64,000 bases of DNA, from positions 637,909-701,908 of the forward strand of contig OX335598.1 of assembly GCA_946893605.1 (NCBI GenBank). Reading direction: 5' to 3'. A program made the position numbers and the translations under genes. Origin of the DNA: Candidatus Saccharimonadota bacterium. Lineage in GTDB: Bacteria > Patescibacteriota > Saccharimonadia > Saccharimonadales > Saccharimonadaceae. The notes beneath the pieces are model-generated. The model was given only the letters and a program-made list of their open reading frames with translations. It was not told the origin of the DNA and searched no databases. Positions 30,646 through 39,592 of the stretch are shown piece by piece (the first letter of the stretch is position 1; each line of letters starts with the position of its first letter).

Positions 30646-33603
30646 CTAGTTGCCTCGTCGTCTAGAATCCTCCAATGCCTTTCTTACATCTTCTTGAGAT
30701 GTAGCGATAATTATTTTCTCTCCCCAGAACTACTATTATTCTGTTGGTTATTTTGTGGTGATTGTTGAGAACCGCTACCTTGGCTGTTCTGTTGAGAATT
30801 ATAGGAGGATGTATTCTGTGGCGTATTATGGGCAACCCTCCGTGAGCATTTAACGCTTCGGATATTGCTTGGTTATATTTTTCGCAGTATTTGGATTTGA
30901 TACTACTGTAACTTCTCCTTCTTTATAAATGCATCCTTAGCTTGCTGACTTTACTATTAGTAATAGCATCGGATAACCATTTGGTTGCTGCGCCATTCTG
31001 CACCAAGTGCTCTGCCTGTAGATTTCCAGACGCGGCATTGTTACTGCCATATTAGATTGATCTTGCATACTACCAACCTCATCATTAAGGATAGCATCTC
31101 CGAATCCATTTCCTATGATATTATTATCCTTCTTTGCGTATGCAGCTTTAATTGCCCGTTGTTTTATGGAGTTGTCTGTGCCTTTTAGACTACTCAGCAC
31201 ATCCATACGTTCTTTAAAACTACCATTAGCCATAGTATGGTCAATAGCCGCCGCGCGCATAGCCCTTGAGGCTACGGTTGTGCCGTTGGCTATATCGGCT
31301 ATCTTGTCTGATGTCACACCTTGTAACATTGTGGATGCGTTTTCAACGTCACTTTCAAACGCTTTAGCCACAGTTGCGCGCGCGCGTGCCCCACCTTTAT
31401 CCCAGCCCATGAATCGACCGAGTGGACTATTATCCCTCCACGTCGCAATTTTACCCGTTCGCATGCTTGCGCGTTTCCTATCCATGAAGTCTGAATATTT
31501 TCTTTTCGTATCGCCGACAGCAGAGTTATCGATGCGCCTTTTCGCTGCACCCTTTGCGTTTCCAGCGAATCGACTATGCGCATTAGCACCCATTCTGCCT
31601 ATCTTTGCCCCAATGTTGCCCAGCGAATTTAATGAGCTCTGCAACACGAAAGGTGTGGCGCCTAATGGCAAAATAGACGCCGCCAAGGCTGCAACCTGCA
31701 TGGTTTCTTTTGGATTGTTTGGATCATCTGTGCCAACTGCAGCTAATACGGCTCCCGCTAACTTTCCAGCTCCGTACAGAAGAGATATTACAGGGAATAC
31801 AATTAACAACCCTCTAAACATTGATACCCATTTTTTGAATAAATTTTCAGTGTTTGGTAGAAGCCATGCCGCAAATGCTAATGGAGATATTGCTATTAAC
31901 AATATGACGGCAGCTTGTCGAACGATTAATATAACCAGCACGACGAGTAAAGCCAAAAGTAGAGCCATGATAGTAGGTATACTTACAGCAAGGAATATGA
32001 ACAGACCTACTCCAGCTAGTGCTAGCCCGCCAATGATTAAGGTGCTGAAGGTACCAACTTCTGCTGATTGGGTACCGACTCCTGATGCTGCCCCCTCCAG
32101 AACTCCTTTAAGAGAGAAACCGAGGATATTAGATAGGTCTACAGCCAATTGACAGATATAGAAAGATAAGTTTACGAGTAAAGCTCCTATTATTAAGCGA
32201 GGTAGAAGTTTCTTAATTCCATAATTACTGACGCCGACATTGCTTATCTGAGAGAATATTACCCACAGGAATATTACGGCGAATACGGCGTTTGCAATAT
32301 CTCGGAAGAACTTCCAAGCTTGCTCTAATCCTCCATTTGGTTGGTCCTCAAAAATTTTTGTATCGATAGATAGAAAATACGATATTACGGAGTATAGGCA
32401 GCTCCAGACTGCCAACAAAACTCATCAAAGGACAGACGAACCACCTATACCGTCGACTCCACACGAATTTTTCTCTTCTTCTCCGCCGCCGTCACCTTCC
32501 GATGGGGTCTTTATTTCAGCAGACTGACCTTGCTTACAGGCGTTTATTTCGTCGGGGGTTCCTATGGGTTTCGCAGTATTTAGAATTACCCTTATGATTT
32601 ACACCGTCTTCGCAGATGGCTTTTAGATTTTCGTCTGCCAGCCCTACGCACGCAGTGTCTGTGGCTGACTGTCTTAGGGCTTCTTGATACTTTGGCGCCG
32701 ACTCCACTAGGCGCCGGTATATATTCATACACTGCCATTCAGAAATGTTTGCGTCATAATGATTCTGTGGCCATTCACGGTTATTTGATCCGCCCACATT
32801 ATAACCCTGCCCGTCATGAGTAGGTAATATGAGTTAGTTAAGTTTCCATTACTATCTACATCTTGTATTTCCCAATCTTTTGAGTTGTGTCGTCGGAGTT
32901 GAGGATTGTCGTCTTTTATGCATCCTCTTATCATGGACCTTGAGACAAGATATTTTATACTAGGATCGGAGTTTATACCATTTTTATAACCTGATAAATT
33001 TGTTAGTACTTCAAATATCTTCCCTTTTGAATATATATTAACGCCATCTTGTCTATCGTCTTTTCCTCCTGTAGACTTCTTTTTTTTGCCAAATGCACCA
33101 CTTCCATTTATGCATTCGTCTTCGGATAGGTGTAGTTAATGCTTCCTCTGTAGTCCTATTTGCAAAGCAATACTTCTACAGCGGAGGATCTTCCTTTGTG
33201 GCTGTATGTTGAATTGACTAACAGCTGTACTCATAAGTTCAGCTGAGCGTAATCAAAATATCCTCCCGAGCTATTGTATCCTGTAAAGCCCGGAAAAAGT
33301 TCCTACGTAAGCTCCGTCGCCAACATTATTAACATTTTTTCCCTTTTTCAGCTCCTCTACGTTGCTGTTGGGCGCCTTACTTCCCGCACGGACAAAACAT
33401 GTATCTAATGCGCGCGCATAAACATAGAACTTGTATTTTTCTTGGCAATTGAGACCGTCAAAGTACCAGCGGCAAAATGCAGGTAAAGAGGTTAATAGCG
33501 TAGAAATTGGTAATATAAATACAAGGCGCTTACGCACAAATATAAAACTATACTTAAAGACGTTTCTACGACCAAACCCACTCATAAACATAAACACCTT
33601 CAT
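30646..33603 (-). CDS. VirB6/TrbL-like giant membrane protein B (heavily frameshifted)
   Basis: About 985 residues if joined. The N-terminal membrane helix (KRLVFILPISTLLTSLPAF) is followed by an extracytoplasmic domain of about 380 residues seen only as fragments in different frames (33603-33270, 32934-32725, 32797-32534). Then come CGVDGIGWFVCPLMSF and several helices (AVFAVIFLWVIFSQISNVG, VILLIAISPLAFAAWLLP), as in protein A. The C-terminus is a charged region and a Gln/Asn/Ser-rich tail ending EDSRRRGN at 30646. At least seven frame changes. Same helix signatures as protein A show a duplication. Confidence 0.66.
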
Positions 33604-33628
33604 TTAATCATACACGAAGGTGTTTATG
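33589..33628 (-). promoter_or_regulatory. Hairpin covering the start codon of VirB6-like protein B
   Basis: A perfect 13-bp inverted repeat (33589-33601 and 33616-33628) with a 14-base loop. On the minus-strand mRNA the ATG at 33603 lies at the loop edge and the second ATG (33591) lies in the 3' arm. No T run follows, so it is not a normal terminator. It may restrict translation of the gene. Confidence 0.5.
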
Positions 33629-33665
33629 CAAGGGGGCAAATTAAAGATTATTTTATTTAAGAAGC

Positions 33666-34834
33666 TTAGCAACTTTTGGGAATAGCACCAGGTGATACTT
33701 TAACGCCATCTTTTTCCAAAAAGGCTGCGTCTGCATCATCTTTGGTTAATATGCTAAAGCCAGCTATCACGCTCGTTATGTGCAGATCGTCGTCATTTAT
33801 GAAGCGTGAATCAACTTGTTTGTACCTAAACGTTTAAATCACTTGCATCCTCATCCTTGTTAATGAAGGCTCTAACAGCAAAAGTTAGAATAGAAAGTTC
33901 ATCATTTTCATTATCTTTAAAGGATACCTTTATATACTGTAGATATTTCCGTGGTGGCGTATCCATAATGGTGATTTTTTTTGTCTGGAGTCTCTATCGG
34001 TCCTAAAATCTACATTAGGGTTTGTCTTTCTGCACATTGAAACATATTTTTCAACTCCGCATTGATCTTCTCCTGTTGCGAAACCATCAGGAATGTAGCT
34101 AATCCATCCTGTAGGATTACCTTCATAGGTGTGCCCTGTGTTTTCAAAAACTTCCCCTACAGCAATGGTCTGTAATATCTTTTACATTGAATATATAAGG
34201 AAAATGCTCATCCTTATCATATACAGTTATATCAGCTAACAGATATTTAGCTTGACCTACTGTAATTACGTTAAACACCCCCTTGTCTATTTTTTTCATT
34301 TCTTCTACTGAGAAAGGGTAGCCGTATTCAACGGAATCTCGGCGTATAGATCCAAGGGCAAATATTCCTATAACATTATTCTTGATAACAGGGCGTATAT
34401 CTTTGGCGAAGTTGGAGCGGTTGGACGATACCGTTTCGTATTCTTCTACAGGTATTTTATCGTCTTCTTTTACTGCTTTCGTTTACGAATTTAGCGAAAG
34501 TGGCTCTCCACCACTATAGCTAACTTCTTCACCGTTTTTTCTTTTTTCTAGAACATCTCTGAGGTCGATAGATTTATGTCTTTATATTTGTCGATTATTT
34601 CTTGAGGTACAGGCTCTGTTGTGTCTGTGCTGGTTTCCAGAAGATTGGATTCTCGCTTTCCTGCGACGTGGATGTTGTAGTATCTGGAGTTGGCTCTTTA
34701 TATCTATAGCTTTCGCTATCACTACATCCTGCCGCCCCAAGTGCGAATGCTGTTGCGCCAATTAGTGCCATTATTTTTTTTGATAAGCTTTTTTCTGAAT
34801 CACTTGGGTTAAATTGTTCACGATTTCGAACCAT
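33666..34834 (-). CDS. Lipoprotein at the head of the secretion operon (heavily frameshifted)
   Basis: About 390 residues. The N-terminal signal ends in a lipobox (FALGAAGC, Cys about residue 29), so the product should be lipidated and held outside the membrane, followed by a Thr/Ser-rich linker. The body is read only in pieces: VIKNNVIGIFALGSIRRDSVEYG near 34380-34310, HTYEGNPTGWISYIPDGF near 34130, and a last piece ending GAIPKSC at 33666. At least six frame changes occur. The start is uncertain; ATG 34834 is used. I do not recognise a family; a VirB7-like structural role is possible from position only. Confidence 0.5.
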
Positions 34835-34962
34835 AACGCTTGGGATCCTTCCTCTGACATTGTCAGATATTTTATTATAAAATTCCTTAGACCTTCCAGT
34901 CCAATTGGCTGTATAATAACATAAATTGTACAGAAATGCAATAAAAATGGTATATTTTCCAT

Positions 34963-34986
34963 AAAAAAACACCCTATCAAGGGGTG
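34963..34986 (-). terminator. Terminator after tRNA-Asp
   Basis: On the minus strand, stem CACCC/GGGTG with a 7-base loop followed by seven T, directly after the tRNA-Asp gene and before the secretion operon. Confidence 0.8.
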
Positions 34987-34995
34987 AATTATCTG

Positions 34996-35073
34996 TGGCG
35001 CGCTCGACCGGATTCGAACCGGCGATCTCCTCCGTGACAGGGAGGCGTGATAGGCCAACTTCACTACGAGCGC
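34996..35073 (-). tRNA. tRNA-Asp (GTC)
   Basis: 78 bases with encoded CCA. Acceptor GCGCTCG/CGAGCGC, D arm GTGA/TCAC, anticodon stem CCTCC/GGAGG with loop CTGTCAC giving anticodon GTC, T-loop GGTTCGAATCC. Confidence 0.96.
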
Positions 35074-35139
35074 ATATCAATATCCCTTATATTATCAGAT
35101 TACTTCTGTCTTTTCAAGGAAAATGTTTGCTTTTTTCGC

Positions 35140-35166
35140 TTGACTATTTTACAATTTCTGTATAAG
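35140..35166 (+). promoter_or_regulatory. Candidate promoter of the pilin array
   Basis: TTGACT, 15-base spacer, TATAAG preceded by TG. The spacer is short, so the assignment is tentative. It lies 10 bases before the first pilin-like ATG. Confidence 0.4.
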
Positions 35167-35176
35167 AGAAAATTTT

Positions 35177-35548
35177 ATGACAAAAAGAAATATTGTAATT
35201 AGTATATTTATCGCAACAGTAATCGCAGGAAGTGTTTTTATACCCAGAATAGCTTTGGCTGCCAGCTGCGGCGGCGCGGAAACTTCTGTTATTTCTTGTG
35301 AAGGCGAAGGTAGCACGGCAATTATCAACATAATCAAACAAGTTATTAAAATCTTAACCGCTGGAGTTTTGGTTGCGGCAGTTGGCGCTGTTATATACGG
35401 GGCATTCTTATATACCACTTCTGAGGGTAGCCCAGATAAGATAAAAAAAGCGCGTGAAGTTTGGACTAATACTGTAATTGGGATAATAATGTTTGCGTTT
35501 ATGGTGGCAATTACTAACTTTATTATTCCAGGAGGAGTTTTCGATTGA
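35177..35548 (+). CDS. T4SS pilin-like protein 1 (VirB2/TrbC family)
   Basis: 123 residues. Signal peptide with a probable cut after IALA (about residue 29), a short Cys-containing segment (SCGGAE, ISCEG), then two membrane helices (about 48-75 and 92-116) separated by a short polar turn TSEGSPDKIKKAREVW. This two-helix hairpin with a Gly/Ser-Pro-Lys turn is the VirB2/T4SS-pilin pattern. First gene of a tandem run of five on the plus strand, opposite to the secretion operon. Stop overlaps the next ATG. Confidence 0.8.
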   Translation: MTKRNIVISIFIATVIAGSVFIPRIALAASCGGAETSVISCEGEGSTAIINIIKQVIKILTAGVLVAAVGAVIYGAFLYTTSEGSPDKIKKAREVWTNTVIGIIMFAFMVAITNFIIPGGVFD

Positions 35549-35979
35549 TGAAGAAAATTATAATAGCAATGTCTTTAATGATTATAGGGTCGCTTGGGGT
35601 GAGTATGACTTTCCCGAATACTTCTTTTGCAGAAAGTAATAAATGTGATAAAAAAGGCAGAATTTTAACATTGAAGCCGTGGTATGACGGATTGACGAAA
35701 GACGACTGTTCTATTAAAGATCCTGGTTCAGACGCTGATTCACAGGCAAATTTTATCTGGAAAATCGTGCTTAATATCGTTGATGATTTACTGCAGCTTA
35801 TTGGTTACACGACCGTTGGATATATTATGTACGGTGGATTCTTGATGATGACCAGTAACGGTGCTCCAGATAAGGCCGCTCATGGGCGAAAGACTATTAT
35901 GAGTGCCGCGATTGGTTTGGTTATCGCCCTAGCTTCTGTTGCGTTGGTTAACTTTATATCATCAAAGATAGGGGTATAA
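35548..35979 (+). CDS. T4SS pilin-like protein 2
   Basis: 143 residues from the ATG at 35548, which overlaps the previous stop (TGATG). A GGAGGA lies about 12 bases upstream. Signal peptide to about FPNTSFA, then a longer extracytoplasmic segment than its neighbours with two cysteines (NKCDKKG and KDDCSI), then two helices separated by MTSNGAPDKAAHGRKTIMS. The extra N-terminal domain may make it a minor or capping subunit; that is inference. Confidence 0.75.
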   Translation: MKKIIIAMSLMIIGSLGVSMTFPNTSFAESNKCDKKGRILTLKPWYDGLTKDDCSIKDPGSDADSQANFIWKIVLNIVDDLLQLIGYTTVGYIMYGGFLMMTSNGAPDKAAHGRKTIMSAAIGLVIALASVALVNFISSKIGV

Positions 35980-35980
35980 A

Positions 35981-36265
35981 ATGAGATATATGGAATTTTT
36001 TGCTGGATTATTAGGAAAGGCAGATGATCTTGGCGTGCCACAGAATAACGATGTAGATATTATGAAGTTTGTTAATTTGGCGCTCTGGGTGGCTGGTGTC
36101 GTGGCTGTTATTGTGGTGATTATTGCTGGAATAAACTATTCCCTGTCTTCCGGCGATCCCGCTAAGACGGCCAGCGCAAAGAATGCTATTTTATATTCAG
36201 TTATTGGTTTGGTTATTATTGCTAGTGCGATTGCTATAACAGGTTATATTATAGGAAAGGTTTAA
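35981..36265 (+). CDS. T4SS pilin-like protein 3, without signal peptide
   Basis: 94 residues, the shortest in the array. There is no signal peptide: the N-terminal 25 residues are polar or weakly hydrophobic (FFAGLLGKADDLGVPQNND). Two helices follow (about 28-50 and 66-90) around the turn SSGDPAKTASAKNAILYS. It could be inserted with both ends on the cytoplasmic side, unlike the cleaved pilins. AGGGG lies 6 bases before the ATG, and the gene starts 1 base after the previous stop. Confidence 0.75.
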   Translation: MRYMEFFAGLLGKADDLGVPQNNDVDIMKFVNLALWVAGVVAVIVVIIAGINYSLSSGDPAKTASAKNAILYSVIGLVIIASAIAITGYIIGKV

Positions 36266-36266
36266 A

Positions 36267-36647
36267 ATGAAGATTTTTACAAAAATCCTGACGGCTGGAA
36301 TACTAATGATTGGGCTCCTTGGCGTGTTTACTCCGGCGGTGTCTGCAGCTAACGGTATTGATATTTGCTCAAATGGAAATGAAAACTCTGTCTATTGTAA
36401 AAATAAGGGCAGTGGCGAAACTCAGGTGAACGGTATTATAAAAACCATCGTTGAAGTTCTACTTACGGCTGTTGGTGCTATTTCGATTATTATGATAGTT
36501 ATTGGTGGTATTATGTTTGCACTTTCCAGCGGTGATGCTCAGAAAGCTGCAAAAGCCAGGAATACTGTTTTATATGCTGTCGTTGGCTTAATAGTCTCTA
36601 TATTCGCTTCAGCAATTGTTAATTTTGTATTTAATAGGTTTAATTAG
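36267..36647 (+). CDS. T4SS pilin-like protein 4
   Basis: 126 residues. Signal peptide with a probable cut after TPAVSA (about residue 28), a Cys-containing extracytoplasmic stretch (DICSNGNENSVYCKNKG), then two helices around the turn LSSGDAQKAAKARNTVLYA and the end IVNFVFNRFN. Starts 1 base after the previous stop with AAAGG upstream. Same fold as its neighbours; the cysteine pair may form a disulfide. Confidence 0.78.
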   Translation: MKIFTKILTAGILMIGLLGVFTPAVSAANGIDICSNGNENSVYCKNKGSGETQVNGIIKTIVEVLLTAVGAISIIMIVIGGIMFALSSGDAQKAAKARNTVLYAVVGLIVSIFASAIVNFVFNRFN

Positions 36648-36655
36648 GAGAAAAT

Positions 36656-37033
36656 ATGAAAAAATCAATAATATCAATAGCAATTATGACATGTGCGGTG
36701 TTTGGAGCATCGGTTTTGTCTACCGCTTCCCTGTCGGGCAGTGTTTCTGCTCAGGTATCTAAAGGAATTGATACGGCTACAACATCGGAAATGAAAGGTA
36801 AAAGTATTGACGGTGATGGCGGTCTAATAAAAACAGTAGTTAATGTTTTGCTTTGGGCTGTGGGTATTTTGTCTGTTATTATGATTATTTTTAGCGGATT
36901 TCGCTATATTACCTCGGCTGACGACGCTTCAAAGACAAAATCTGCTCAGAGTACGCTCACCTATTCAGTGGTTGGACTAATTGTGGCTATTATGGCATAC
37001 GCGATCGTCAATATGGTTATAAATCGACTATAA
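36656..37033 (+). CDS. T4SS pilin-like protein 5
   Basis: 125 residues. Signal peptide with a probable cut after GSVSA (about residue 32), a Cys-free polar segment, then two helices around the turn TSADDASKTKSAQSTLTYS and the end AYAIVNMVINRL, close to protein 6. AGGAG lies 6 bases before the ATG. Last of the co-transcribed run before a new promoter. Confidence 0.78.
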   Translation: MKKSIISIAIMTCAVFGASVLSTASLSGSVSAQVSKGIDTATTSEMKGKSIDGDGGLIKTVVNVLLWAVGILSVIMIIFSGFRYITSADDASKTKSAQSTLTYSVVGLIVAIMAYAIVNMVINRL

Positions 37034-37049
37034 TAAATCCATAATTAGT

Positions 37050-37078
37050 TTTACAAATAACAGATAAAAATGTATAAT
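37050..37078 (+). promoter_or_regulatory. Promoter of pilin-like gene 6
   Basis: TTTACA, 17-base spacer, TATAAT. This is the best pilin-array promoter and would let the last gene be made at a higher level than the others. Confidence 0.72.
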
Positions 37079-37109
37079 AGTAATATCATTAAACAAGGAG
37101 AAAATAACA

Positions 37110-37487
37110 ATGAATAAATTAAAATTAATCTTGGCGGGACTACTGGTAGTACCAACTGTTGCTTTGGCTGTAGCTCCAGCTGCAAGCGCTGAAGGTGATT
37201 TTACCTTAACTAATGGCGTAAATAGTGCAAGAGGAGAAGGTGTGAGTGACAATACTGCAAGCCCTGAGTCTCTAGTTAAGCAATTTGTAAATATATTCTT
37301 GTTTGCCGTCGGTGCATTAAGCGTTATTATGCTTATTTGGGGTGGTATACGCTATACTACTTCAGCTGGTGACAGCAATAAGGTTACAGCTGCTAAGAAT
37401 ACAGTTTTGTATGCAATTGTCGGTTTGGTGGTTGCAATTTTGGCATACGCAATCGTCAATATGGTTATTGATAAGTTTAAGGGTTAA
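37110..37487 (+). CDS. T4SS pilin-like protein 6, probable major subunit
   Basis: 125 residues. Signal peptide with a probable cut after PAASA (about residue 25), then two helices around TTSAGDSNKVTAAKNTVLYA and the end AYAIVNMVIDKFKG. It has its own consensus-like promoter, an AAGGAG ribosome-binding site 9 bases before the ATG and a strong terminator, so it is a good candidate for the abundant pilin. Codon and sequence style match the array. Confidence 0.8.
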   Translation: MNKLKLILAGLLVVPTVALAVAPAASAEGDFTLTNGVNSARGEGVSDNTASPESLVKQFVNIFLFAVGALSVIMLIWGGIRYTTSAGDSNKVTAAKNTVLYAIVGLVVAILAYAIVNMVIDKFKG

Positions 37488-37502
37488 TCTACCCTACCGT
37501 TA

Positions 37503-37535
37503 AAAAAGAGCCTCGCTGATGAGGTTCTTTTTTTG
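37503..37535 (+). terminator. Terminator of the pilin array
   Basis: Stem AAAGAGCCTC/GAGGTTCTTT with a 6-base loop followed by a run of T. Confidence 0.85.
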
Positions 37536-37541
37536 TGGCTA

Positions 37542-37570
37542 AAAAAATACCGCCAACTTGTGACGGTATT
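37542..37570 (-). terminator. Terminator of hsp20
   Basis: On the minus strand, stem AATACCG/CGGTATT followed by T run, just after the hsp20 stop and convergent with the pilin terminator. Confidence 0.78.
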
Positions 37571-37586
37571 TTCTGTGAAATGATTT

Positions 37587-38081
37587 TTACAGAACTTGAA
37601 TCTTCTTTGCTTTTTCTTGCTTTATCTTTTCAAAAGTAATTGTCAAAACGCCATCTTTTAATTCTGCCTTAACGCCTTCTTCATTCACAGCGGTTGGCAA
37701 TGCTAATGTACGACTGAATTCGCCCCAGTAGCATTCTTGGATGTGCCATTGGCGAACATCTGCTTCGTCACCGCTAGACAGTGTGCCGCTAATTGTTAAG
37801 ATACCGTCAGAAATGCTTACGTCTAGGTCATTTCGATCTACGCCGGCAGTACGAGCTTTGATAACTAGGTTGTTTTCTGTCTCAAAAACATCAACAGCCA
37901 ATTGACCCATTGCATCATCAGCCTCATCTTCCCAGTTGTCATCGGATCGTGTCGCTGGTGTACTGTTGCTTCTGCTATTGTCGTCGTTAAAACCAGGTAG
38001 CAGATCGTCGTTATCATCGTCAATAAACGCCGCTGCCAATTCCTGCTCTGTTAGTAATGTATCATCTTGCTTTCGGGCCAT
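37587..38081 (-). CDS. Hsp20/alpha-crystallin small heat-shock protein
   Basis: 164 residues from the ATG at 38081, chosen because GGAGG lies 6 bases upstream; an in-frame GTG further up contains that site. An acidic N-terminal arm of about 60 residues (FIDDDNDDLLPGFNDDN) precedes the alpha-crystallin domain (about 65-155) with VFETENNLVIKARTAGVDRNDLDV, RTLALPTAVNEEGVKAELKDGVLTI (in part) and a short tail. ATP-independent holdase. The only heat-shock gene here apart from groESL; no CIRCE is seen in front of it. Confidence 0.88.
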   Translation of the reverse strand: MARKQDDTLLTEQELAAAFIDDDNDDLLPGFNDDNSRSNSTPATRSDDNWEDEADDAMGQLAVDVFETENNLVIKARTAGVDRNDLDVSISDGILTISGTLSSGDEADVRQWHIQECYWGEFSRTLALPTAVNEEGVKAELKDGVLTITFEKIKQEKAKKIQVL

Positions 38082-38185
38082 AATTTCCTCCACTTTTATA
38101 ATAGGCTCATTGACAAAGTCTTTATTAGTATAACTGTAATGTGCGTTATAATCAACAGAGAAAGGCTTAAAACGTAAAAATTACA

Positions 38186-38860
38186 ATGTTTGACACGCTA
38201 TTATCAATCATCGCTCCTCACCACTGTTATAAGTGTGGTAAAACGGGTGGTATTTTATGCTTAGATTGTAAAAAATACATCATGAGTCGGAAGTATGATA
38301 TGTGTGTTCTATGTGGTGATTTATTGGAGAGCGGCAACTTATGTAAAAAACATAAGCTCCCCTGTGATATGATCTGGTGTTTTTCACGACGTACAGGTGT
38401 TGTTGCAAAGATTATTGATGATTATAAGTTTAACCGCGTTCAGGCTGCGGCTGATTTACTAAGCGAGTCCTTAGACGAAACTCTGCCTGAATTGTCGCCA
38501 GATGCGGTAATTGTACCTATTCCTACAATTTCTAAGAATATTCGGCGTCGTGGATTTGATCATATCCGAAAAATTGCTATTAAACTATCTCGACGTAGAA
38601 AAATAGAATATTGTTCCCTGCTTCGGCGTAGAAACAATGTCACTCAGCACTTTACGAAGTCTTCCGCCCAGAGAAAACGTCAAGCAAAGGAATTTTTTGA
38701 AATTGCGGGTAAAGTTGATAAAAATAAGCGATATATCATTATTGATGATATATTTACGACTGGCTCAACTGTATTAGCGGCGGCGGAATGTTTGAGAAAA
38801 AATGGTGCTAAACACGTGGACATTGCGGTTATTGCCAGGCACGGGCGCCCGAAGCTATGA
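38186..38860 (+). CDS. comF: ComF family phosphoribosyltransferase-like protein
   Basis: 224 residues. An N-terminal zinc-ribbon-like segment has four CxxC-type pairs (CYKCGK, CLDCKK, CVLCGD, and Cys at about 50-58). The C-terminal PRTase fold carries the pyrophosphate-binding motif IIDDIFTTGSTVLAAAECL. ComF is needed for DNA uptake in competent bacteria, and Saccharibacteria depend on scavenged nucleotides, so a role in DNA import is plausible. Ends in TGA, 6 bases into a convergent overlap with rlmH. Confidence 0.88.
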   Translation: MFDTLLSIIAPHHCYKCGKTGGILCLDCKKYIMSRKYDMCVLCGDLLESGNLCKKHKLPCDMIWCFSRRTGVVAKIIDDYKFNRVQAAADLLSESLDETLPELSPDAVIVPIPTISKNIRRRGFDHIRKIAIKLSRRRKIEYCSLLRRRNNVTQHFTKSSAQRKRQAKEFFEIAGKVDKNKRYIIIDDIFTTGSTVLAAAECLRKNGAKHVDIAVIARHGRPKL

Positions 38861-39306
38861 GTGATGATAATGACTGCCGCGATGAATTTCTTGGGCGCGA
38901 TACAATTGCTCAGCTAAAATAAGACGAACTAATTGGTGTGGAAAAACTAAGTTAGATAATGACCAGACGATGTTGGCTTTTCGGCGCAAGTCGCTAGTAA
39001 CTCCATAAGCACCACCGACGATGAAGACAATATGCTTGTCGATATGTTTGGTTATTAGGTCAGATAATTCCGGTGATGATAAGTTCTTGCCGCGCTCATC
39101 GAGCAAAATAACAAAGTCGTCGAATTGAGGCGTGAAAAAATACGCTCAGACTCTTCCTGGCGCGCTCTGTCGCCTTCAAAGCTTGAATGCGGTAGAATAA
39201 TCATTTCCGCAACAAAAGGCGCCCGTAGACGCTCTAAAAAACGAGAAACGCCTGGTTGAACCCAGGCTTCATTCTTTTTTCCGATTGTTATAATAGTGAT
39301 TTTCAT
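38855..39306 (-). CDS. rlmH: 23S rRNA pseudouridine-1915 N3-methyltransferase RlmH (frameshifted)
   Basis: About 150 residues when one break near 39118 is repaired (RIFSRL then QFDDFVILLDERG). Starts MKITIITIGKKNEAWV; SPOUT-fold motifs FVILLDERGKNLSSPEL and FIVGGAYGVTSDLRRKANIVWSLS (partly quoted) include the cofactor-binding glycine knot, and it ends with the family LAEQLYRAQEIHRGSHYHH. Methylates the ribosomal A-site helix 69. Ubiquitous gene, so the break is likely an error. Confidence 0.92.
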
Positions 39307-39314
39307 AATATCTA

Positions 39315-39402
39315 TGGCGGAGAGAGAGGGATTCGAACCCTCGATGAGTTGCCCCATACCGCTTTTCGAGAGCGGCCAGTTCAACCACTCCTGCACCTCT
39401 CC
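39315..39402 (-). tRNA. tRNA-Ser (CGA)
   Basis: 88 bases, encoded CCA. Acceptor GGAGAGG/CTCTCC, anticodon loop CTCGAAA giving CGA, long variable arm, T-loop GGTTCGAATCC. Confidence 0.95.
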
Positions 39403-39414
39403 ATAAAGCTAATG

Positions 39415-39491
39415 TGGTACACCCGGCAAGATTCGAACTTACGACCTCTGGCTCCGCAAGCCAGCGCTCTATCCAGCTGAGCTACGGGTGC
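39415..39491 (-). tRNA. tRNA-Arg (GCG)
   Basis: 77 bases with encoded CCA. Anticodon stem CTGGC/GCCAG with loop TTGCGGA giving GCG. Most bacteria use ACG (inosine) for CGN codons, so GCG is unusual. Acceptor pair 1-72 is G-T rather than G-C. Confidence 0.92.
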
Positions 39492-39592
39492 ATACAGCCT
39501 TTTGAAAAGGCTATAATAAAAATATAAGGTACCTTCATTGCTATAAAGCACTGAACTTTTGTATTCTACCACATAAAATATAGTCAATCAAG

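Noticed and set aside
31115..32152. Long plus-strand open frame of about 345 codons antisense to VirB6-like protein B
   Set aside because: It mirrors a membrane-protein gene with clear helix signatures on the minus strand, has no ribosome site or family motif, and its sequence is a Pro/Ala/Ser-rich shadow.
34595..35080. Open frame reading through the tRNA-Asp gene into the lipoprotein
   Set aside because: Its first part is tRNA and terminator sequence; only the part from about 34834 has protein character (lipobox).
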